DNA of 36,886 bases, from the NCBI GenBank assembly GCA_043775075.1, contig JAYVSS010000223.1, positions 1-36,886 on the forward strand, written 5' to 3'. The position numbers and the translations under genes are program-made. Source of the stretch: JANLQX01 sp043775075. Its GTDB lineage: Bacteria > Actinomycetota > Acidimicrobiia > Acidimicrobiales > JANYDT01. Below, piece after piece: positions 31,713 through 36,886 of the stretch; position 1 is the stretch's first letter; the number at the start of each line of letters is the position of its first letter. The notes beneath the pieces are model-generated. The model made no database searches and was not told the DNA's origin. It saw only the letters and a program-made list of their open reading frames with translations.

Positions 31713-32927
31713 GTGATTGAGACGGAACCAATCGCACTGGGCCGGATGCGAGACCAGCGCGACCACAACAAAATGCGCAGGGCTCGATTCCGGCTGTTGC
31801 TCGGGGTCGCTCTCGTGATGGCCGGCAATGGTGTGCTGCTCTTGGTCTTCGGGGTGCGAGCAACAAGGGCGGGCTTCGGCCCGTCGGTGACGAGTCTGAT
31901 CATCGGGGCGTATTACGGCGGGTTCATTGCTGGATCGCTGAGTGCACCAGTTCTCGTGCGTCGGCTAGCGACGGCGCGTTCGTTCATGTTGCTCTGCACG
32001 ATCGTGGCCGCTGCCGCCATTGCCCCGCCGCTGTTCGTCAATGCGTTTTTCTGGACGTTTCTCCGCTTAATGCTGGGCTTCTCGTTCGCCGCAATGTACG
32101 TCGTGGTCGAAAGCTGGCTAAATCGCTCCACTCCAAACGACGAGCGTGCCCACGTGCTCGGGGTGTACCTCGCAGTAGTGATGGCGGCATTCGCCGCCGG
32201 TTCATTGTTCGTGCCGGTTGTGGGCACAAAAGGACAGGCCCCGTTCCGCCTCGCCTTCGGGCTAGCAATCGCTGGTGCGGTTGCTGCGGTCGGTCTCCCG
32301 GAGCCCGGTTTCACGGCGACACGGGCTCACGCCATTGGCTTTCGTCATCTGGTGCAGCGTGCGCGCCTCGGCACCGCCAGCACTGCCGTCACCGGATTCG
32401 CTAACGCTGCGTTCATAAGCTCACTTGCTGTTTGGGCCACTCGCAACGGTTACTCAGAGGCTCGAACGTCGGTCTTTTCGACGGTGGCCAGCGCCGGTCC
32501 GTTGCTGATTCAGATTCCGCTGGCCCGCTGGTCAGATCGATCGACTCGACCGAAAGTGATGCTCCTAGTCACTTTGGTGGCGGCGGTCGTGTCAATTGGC
32601 GGAGCGCTTGGCCCGGTGAATGGGTACACGCCGATGGTCGGCATTTTCGTGCTCGGCGGTCTTACGTACACGTTGTATTCGATCAACGGGGCGGAGACCA
32701 ACGATCACCTGCGTCTCGACGAGATGCCGAGCGCAGGGGGGTATCTGATCCTGCTCACTGGCCTCGGGGCGATAGCCGGTTCGATCACCGTTGGCGTGGC
32801 CACGAGGTGGATCGGCAACAACGCGATGTTCTGGGTTGTGGCCACGGCACATGTCGCAATTGCCGCGCTCGTCCTGACGCTGGGACCAGCGGGAGTCGTA
32901 CGACGAAGCGTGCGCCCTGCCCATTAA
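31713..32927 (+). CDS. MFS transporter (YcaD-like)
   Basis: A 404-aa, 12-segment permease. RRLMLGFSFAAMYVVVESWLN around residue 110 is the motif of the YcaD-like MFS subgroup. A long basic N-terminus precedes TM1, so ATG 31746 or 31773 may be the real start instead of GTG 31713. The substrate is unknown. The last about 14 residues (GPAGVVRRSVRPAH) are encoded antisense to a histidine-kinase remnant, so the C-terminus may have been reset by a rearrangement. It is divergent from the HyuA-like gene with 36 bases between starts. Confidence 0.85.
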   Translation: MIETEPIALGRMRDQRDHNKMRRARFRLLLGVALVMAGNGVLLLVFGVRATRAGFGPSVTSLIIGAYYGGFIAGSLSAPVLVRRLATARSFMLLCTIVAAAAIAPPLFVNAFFWTFLRLMLGFSFAAMYVVVESWLNRSTPNDERAHVLGVYLAVVMAAFAAGSLFVPVVGTKGQAPFRLAFGLAIAGAVAAVGLPEPGFTATRAHAIGFRHLVQRARLGTASTAVTGFANAAFISSLAVWATRNGYSEARTSVFSTVASAGPLLIQIPLARWSDRSTRPKVMLLVTLVAAVVSIGGALGPVNGYTPMVGIFVLGGLTYTLYSINGAETNDHLRLDEMPSAGGYLILLTGLGAIAGSITVGVATRWIGNNAMFWVVATAHVAIAALVLTLGPAGVVRRSVRPAH

Positions 32928-33039
32928 TACTCTCGATCGTGAGGGTGCCACCGTGGGCTTCCACGAGCGAACTGGGGATCGCCAGCCCGAGCCCGGCTCC
33001 GCCTTCGGTCGTTCCTGCGGTGCGGGTGCGCTCTGAGCT
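32878..33039 (-). pseudogene. C-terminal fragment of a histidine kinase
   Basis: Reading the minus strand from 33039 gives SERTRTAGTTEGGAGLGLAI, then VEAHGGTLTIESINGQGARF and VVRLPL, exactly the G2 box and final strands of a HATPase_c domain. Nothing upstream encodes the rest: the fragment begins at the SPFH stop codon (33038-33040) and ends inside the MFS gene. It is not a duplicate of the kinase at 12133-13509, whose corresponding part differs. It is a decayed or recombined remnant. Confidence 0.7.
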
Positions 33040-33991
33040 AGTTGCTCGGCACGGCGTCGAGCACCGACCGCAGTGCTTGGGCGGCACCGAGCAGGGCTGA
33101 GCTTTCGGCAGGGATGACGATCTTGGTGTTGGGGCTCTCGGCGAACTTGGCCAGGGTGTCGAGCTGAAGAATGGCGACCAATATGGGATCGGGATTAGCC
33201 GCCTTGATGGCGTTGTACACCGTCTCGATGGCTAGCGCCCGACCCTGGGCATCGAGAATTGCCGCTTCCCGGTTGCCCTGAGCGCGCAGAATTGCTGACT
33301 CGCGCTGACCTTCGGCTTCTTTGATCGCGGCCTGGCGCTGCCCGTCGGCCACGTTGACTGCCGATTGCTGCAGACCCTCTGACTGCAAGATCTTCGCCCG
33401 CTTCTCCTGATCGGCCTGCTTCTGCAGGGCGAGCGCTAGGAGGATCTGGGGCGGAGGAGCGACCTCAACGATCTCGATCCGATTGATGCGAATACCCCAC
33501 TTATCCGTGGCCGACTCCATCTGGCCTTGCACCGCCGTGTTGATGCGTTCACGCTCGGACAGGGCTTCATCGAGGGAAAGAGTGCCGATCACGGACCGCA
33601 AAGCTGTTCGGGCGAGCGCGTCGATGGCCACGTCGAAGTTGGCGATGCTGAACAGCGCCTGTTTGGCGTCCACGACTTGCGTGAAGATGGTGGCGTTGAC
33701 GGTCACCACCACGTTGTCCTTGGTAATTACTTCCTGACGGTCACCCGGACGAGGGACCTCACGAATATCCACGCGTTGAAAGTTGTCGATAAAGGGCGCA
33801 ATGATTGCCAATCCTGGTTCGCGAGTTGCGTGATATTGGCCGAGGCGCTTGATCACGCCAACCTGCCCCTGCTGCACAATGTTCACCATACGGCGGAGCG
33901 TGACGACGAGCAGGAGGATGACTGCCGCGCCGACCGCCAGCGCGGCCGTTGCAATCGTGCTTGTGGCACCAACCAAGAGATACGTAAGCAT
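33038..33991 (-). CDS. SPFH/Band 7 (stomatin-like) membrane protein
   Basis: A 317-aa protein. One N-terminal membrane segment (residues about 5-33) precedes the SPFH domain, with VGVIKRLGQYHATREPGL, DIREVPRPGDRQEVITKDNV and RINRIEIVEVAPP. A helical region then repeats Glu/Gln/Arg-rich units (AEGQRESAILRAQGNREAAI). It forms membrane scaffolding oligomers and is paired with NfeD. AAAGGAA 6 bases upstream supports ATG 33991. The nfeD gene is 31 bases upstream in the same direction. Confidence 0.94.
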   Translation of the reverse strand: MLTYLLVGATSTIATAALAVGAAVILLLVVTLRRMVNIVQQGQVGVIKRLGQYHATREPGLAIIAPFIDNFQRVDIREVPRPGDRQEVITKDNVVVTVNATIFTQVVDAKQALFSIANFDVAIDALARTALRSVIGTLSLDEALSERERINTAVQGQMESATDKWGIRINRIEIVEVAPPPQILLALALQKQADQEKRAKILQSEGLQQSAVNVADGQRQAAIKEAEGQRESAILRAQGNREAAILDAQGRALAIETVYNAIKAANPDPILVAILQLDTLAKFAESPNTKIVIPAESSALLGAAQALRSVLDAVPSN

Positions 33992-34022
33992 ATGAATTTC
34001 CTTTAGCTAGTGACGGCGAGAC

Positions 34023-34460
34023 CTAGGGATGGGTAATGAGACGCACGTGGAGCGTGGTGCCCTGCACCTTGGTGATCACCACGTTGTCGTTCGCGGCGAT
34101 GACTTCGCCATTTTGCGAGGCCGCCAACCACGATTCGCCTAACAGCAAAACGTGACCGGTACTGGTGATCGTGTCCAGGGCGACCGCATGTTGCCCGACC
34201 AGCCCGCCATGGACGCCGATACCGACGGGGCCCCTACTGTCGTGACGATTGAGGCGGGCGATGAACGGCCGGAACAAAACGAGCCCGAGGATAGACACCA
34301 CGATCGCTGTCGCCACCTGAGCGGCGATCGCCGAAGGCGAGAGCCATGCCACGACAGCAGCTGCGGCCGCACCGACGGCGATGAACATTGCGTAAAACGA
34401 CGTGTTAAGTAGCTCGATGAAGAGCAATCCGACTGCTAGTGCTGCATAGACATAGACCAT
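34023..34460 (-). CDS. NfeD family membrane protein (short form)
   Basis: A 145-aa protein: three hydrophobic helices (residues about 3-22, 25-42, 47-66), then a soluble OB-fold barrel (GLVGQHAVAL, GHVLLLGESWLA, IAANDNVVITKVQGTTLHV). This is the protease-less NfeD that accompanies SPFH proteins. AAAGG lies 6 bases before ATG 34460. The etfA stop is 56 bases upstream, so co-transcription with the etf genes is possible but not required. Confidence 0.92.
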   Translation of the reverse strand: MVYVYAALAVGLLFIELLNTSFYAMFIAVGAAAAAVVAWLSPSAIAAQVATAIVVSILGLVLFRPFIARLNRHDSRGPVGIGVHGGLVGQHAVALDTITSTGHVLLLGESWLAASQNGEVIAANDNVVITKVQGTTLHVRLITHP

Positions 34461-34516
34461 CGCGCACCTTTCTGAGACGACGCTACGCCCTTTCTGGCGT
34501 GCACGGGTCCGTCGGC

Positions 34517-35494
34517 TTAGGAGGTTCGACGCCGTTTGATCTCGGCGGTGATGGCGGGGACGACCTGATGGAGGTCGCCGATCACGGCGTAGTCAGCACG
34601 AGTGACCATGTTGGCGTCTTTGTCGGTATTGATGGCGAGGATGTTCTTCGATGCCATAGCTCCGACCCAGTGTTGGATGGCCCCGGAGATGCCACAGGCG
34701 AAATAGATGTCTGGCGCGATGCGGGTGCCGGTTTGACCGACCTGGTCGGTATGGTTGCGCCACCCGTTGTTGGTAACGGCCCGTGAGCAACCGACGACAC
34801 CGGCGAGTTCGCCGGCGAGTTCTTCGAGCGGGGCAAAACCTTCAGGGGAGCCGACACCGCGCCCGCCGCCCACCACGACGCGTGCAGTCGTCAGGGTGAC
34901 GCCGGCGGCCCGTTCAACGCGGTTCGTCACGGTGGTTCGAGCGAGGGCCGGATCGAGCGTGGGGGCAAAGGACGTGCGAACCTCAGTGACCGGAAATGGC
35001 ACCATGTCGTTGGCGTGATGGGCGACCGTGATGAGTTTGATAGGTGCACGTAGAGTCACGTCTTCGAGCAGCGATCCGCCCCACTGCACTCGAGTGATGG
35101 ACCACGGCTCCGAATCGTTCGTGGCCGCGATCGTGAGGGCATTGGCGACCATCGGGGCGTCCAGAACGGCGGCGATATGAGCAACGAGTTCGTGGCCACG
35201 ATCGGTTCCGCAAGCAACTACGACGGCGGGTGTCCTCGCCGTCACGAGTTGGGTGAGTGCGTCGCTCCACGCCTCTGGGCCGTAATCGCTCAACATCTGA
35301 TGAGTCACGGCGACGACTTCGCCGGCTCCGTAGCCCGCACACGTGGCCGCCAATGCATCCGTGCTGTCGCACACGGCGGCCACAAGCGGCAAATTGAGTG
35401 ACTCGGCCACCGCACGGGCGGCGGTGAGGGCCTCGAGCGACCCGCTGGCGATAGCCCCGCGATCATGTTCGATGATCGTAAGTACACAGCTCAT
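34517..35494 (-). CDS. etfA: Electron transfer flavoprotein alpha subunit
   Basis: A 325-aa protein. The C-terminal FAD domain has VVVGGGRGVGSPEGF, QVGQTGTRIAPDIYFACGIS, GAIQH and NTDKDANMVTRADYAVIGDL. It accepts electrons with EtfB from primary flavin dehydrogenases and passes them to ETF:quinone oxidoreductase. The ATG follows the etfB TAG with no gap. It lies downstream of a GcvT flavoprotein, as expected for a dimethylglycine/sarcosine-dehydrogenase electron route. Confidence 0.95.
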   Translation of the reverse strand: MSCVLTIIEHDRGAIASGSLEALTAARAVAESLNLPLVAAVCDSTDALAATCAGYGAGEVVAVTHQMLSDYGPEAWSDALTQLVTARTPAVVVACGTDRGHELVAHIAAVLDAPMVANALTIAATNDSEPWSITRVQWGGSLLEDVTLRAPIKLITVAHHANDMVPFPVTEVRTSFAPTLDPALARTTVTNRVERAAGVTLTTARVVVGGGRGVGSPEGFAPLEELAGELAGVVGCSRAVTNNGWRNHTDQVGQTGTRIAPDIYFACGISGAIQHWVGAMASKNILAINTDKDANMVTRADYAVIGDLHQVVPAITAEIKRRRTS

Positions 35495-36271
35495 CTACAG
35501 CACTCCTAACTCGGCCAGCAGATCAACAACGGCAGATGCGGCTTCGGGCCCATGGCCAAGCACGATCGTGGAGCTGGCCTTTTCCTCAGGGCGCCTCAAT
35601 GCGAGACGCACCTGGCCGCCCGCGTCAGCAGTGGCCAGGGTGACTTCGACGCCGACCTTCTTTGACGCCAACCGTCCCTTCATCGTTGGGTACCGCGGCA
35701 GATTGATGCCTTCCTTCACGCCCACGACGGAGGGGCGAGGGAGTTCGTAGACCTCGAAACCACTGTCGATCGGTCGACGCAGCGTGACCCCGGCATCGGT
35801 GATGTCGATGCCTTTCACTCCATTTACGATCGGCCGACCCAGTGTCCGGGCAACTCGTATGCCCACTTGAAAACCGCCGGCGTCGGCCGATTCGTTGCCG
35901 AACAACACCAGATCAAACGCGCCATCTCGCGTTTCGACCGAGGCGATTGCTTGGGCCAGTGCCGAAGCCGTTCGTTGGGGATCCCAATTGAGTCCATCGG
36001 CTGCGCTCACGAGAACGGCAGCGTGCATACCAACAGACGCGGCGTACCGAAGTTGTTCCTCCGCCTCGGCCGGACCGAGGGTGAATACCGTTGCCGTTCC
36101 ACCATGTAGATCAGCAAGCTGAACGGCCGCTTCGACGGCGCACTCCTCGTGCGGCGAGGTGGTGAAACCGAGGTTGGCGGCGTCGACCGATTGCCCGTCT
36201 GCGGTCACGTTGATGCGCGAGCCGGGTGCCGGTACCCGCTTCACGCATACGGCAATCCGCAATGCTGGCAC
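35495..36271 (-). CDS. etfB: Electron transfer flavoprotein beta subunit
   Basis: A 258-aa protein. IAVCVKRVPAPGSRINV at the N-terminus, SPHEECAVEAAVQLAD, GNESADAGGFQVG, and PRPSVVGVKEGINLPRYP are the EtfB blocks. It binds AMP and docks the dehydrogenase. The start is GTG 36271, 6 bases after the stop of the GcvT-like gene, so the three genes form one transcript. Confidence 0.94.
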   Translation of the reverse strand: MPALRIAVCVKRVPAPGSRINVTADGQSVDAANLGFTTSPHEECAVEAAVQLADLHGGTATVFTLGPAEAEEQLRYAASVGMHAAVLVSAADGLNWDPQRTASALAQAIASVETRDGAFDLVLFGNESADAGGFQVGIRVARTLGRPIVNGVKGIDITDAGVTLRRPIDSGFEVYELPRPSVVGVKEGINLPRYPTMKGRLASKKVGVEVTLATADAGGQVRLALRRPEEKASSTIVLGHGPEAASAVVDLLAELGVL

Positions 36272-36277
36272 GGGTCG

Positions 36278-36886
36278 TCAGCCCTTCATCCGGGCGTCGG
36301 TCGGATCGAATAGCGGCGTGCTGCCGGCCCGCTCGACCGTCACCGGATAGAGCTCGTTCATGTACATGACTCGGAGGTTCTTGCTGCCTTCGACCGCGTA
36401 CTCAGGCGGAAGGTACGCGAGCATAAGATACTTGCCGACAGACGGACCCATGCCGGCAGTCGTCACCCGGGACACTCGGCCGTGCGAGTCCACAATGCGC
36501 TTACCGTCAGCGGTGCAGATGGGCTCGTTTCCACCAACCGGATAGCGCTTGATCCCACTAGCCGACGTGTGATCGTCGATACTAAGAGTGCACATGACCG
36601 TGGAGGCCCCAACAGAGCGAGCGGCAACGTATGCCTCCTTTCCAATGAAGTCAATGGACTTCACCTTTGGTCGGTCCAGTCCCGCCTCGTGAGGCATGTA
36701 CTCGCTTTCGAGTTCCGACCCCATAAGTCGGTAACCCTTCTCGATACGGCCGGTCACGGCGTAGACCCCGATGCCCACCGGAATCACCCCAAGGTCTTTT
36801 CCTGCCGCGCTGAGGGCGTCCCACAGCTTGAGACCGTGTTCCATCTTCGTGGTGATTTCCCAGCCGAATTCGCCCACGTAAGAGAT
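36278..36886 (-). CDS. GcvT/dimethylglycine-dehydrogenase-like protein, C-terminal part (partial)
   Basis: The minus-strand frame is open to the right edge (SYVGEFGWEI at the break). About 200 residues are visible: the end of the GcvT domain (VGEFGWEITTKMEHGLKLWD, IEKGYRLMGSELESEYMPHEAGL) and the C-terminal barrel (YLMLAYLPPEYAVEGSKNLRV, VTVERAGSTPLFDPTDARM). It is distinct from the two complete GcvT proteins in the window. It is most likely a DMGDH-type flavoprotein feeding the ETF encoded just downstream. The N-terminal half lies outside the window. Confidence 0.85.
   Translation of the reverse strand: MSYVGEFGWEITTKMEHGLKLWDALSAAGKDLGVIPVGIGVYAVTGRIEKGYRLMGSELESEYMPHEAGLDRPKVKSIDFIGKEAYVAARSVGASTVMCTLSIDDHTSASGIKRYPVGGNEPICTADGKRIVDSHGRVSRVTTAGMGPSVGKYLMLAYLPPEYAVEGSKNLRVMYMNELYPVTVERAGSTPLFDPTDARMKG

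Noticed and set aside
1..36886. CRISPR arrays, tRNA or rRNA genes, and complete insertion sequences
   Set aside because: No regular spacer-repeat array, cloverleaf, rRNA core or transposase was seen by eye; tRNAscan and an IS search would be needed to exclude them fully.

Overview
The window is a gene-dense stretch of a high-GC bacterial chromosome. It is most likely from Actinomycetota, and I would guess an Acidimicrobiia-like lineage. The reasons are a DUF222-HNH (13E12-type) gene behind a textbook Gram-positive/actinobacterial LexA box, several promoters placed so that transcripts would be leaderless, frequent GTG starts, and a single-chain B12 mutase paired with MeaB. The taxonomic placement is inference.

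Layout. 0-5.5 kb: a HerA-like ATPase (-), a divergent TauE/SafE permease (+), a two-gene unit of trans-aconitate methyltransferase and an HD-domain protein (-), and a second HD protein (+). 5.5-9.6 kb: methylmalonyl-CoA mutase and its chaperone MeaB (both -), separated by a PaiB-like flavoprotein on the other strand. Palindromic or tandem repeats flank that insertion. 9.7-12.1 kb: a compact phenylacetyl-CoA epoxidase operon in the unusual order paaA-paaD-paaB-paaC, with no paaE. 12.1-15.1 kb: an enoyl-CoA hydratase and a two-component system (-).

15.3-24.4 kb is the most distinctive block, a plus-strand run for methylated amines or methylglycines. It holds a non-pyrrolysine MttB-superfamily methyltransferase, a dimethylglycine-dehydrogenase-like GcvT flavoprotein, a possible 26-aa ORF, and a fused Fer2 / nucleotide-binding / BFD-type [2Fe-2S] / GcvT protein. 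These are followed by an unrecognised 132-aa protein, sarcosine-oxidase beta and delta homologues, and a SpoU rRNA/tRNA methyltransferase. 24.6-27.9 kb: the SOS-type HNH gene (-), a betaine-homocysteine S-methyltransferase (+), and a Phd/PIN toxin-antitoxin pair with an operator-like palindrome. 27.9-31.7 kb (-): a HyuA-like ASKHA ATPase, a DUF1638 protein and an epoxide-hydrolase-like enzyme. 31.7-36.9 kb: an MFS permease, a histidine-kinase remnant, an SPFH/NfeD pair, and etfA-etfB directly downstream of a second GcvT/DMGDH-like gene that runs off the right edge.

How it fits together (inference). Glycine betaine could be demethylated by the betaine-homocysteine methyltransferase and/or the MttB-type enzyme. 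Dimethylglycine and sarcosine would then be oxidised by the GcvT flavoproteins and the SoxB/D-like complex, with electrons leaving through ETF or the two predicted [2Fe-2S] sites and C1 units going to tetrahydrofolate. No corrinoid carrier protein or methyl-THF:corrinoid enzyme is visible here. The MttB branch is therefore incomplete within the window.
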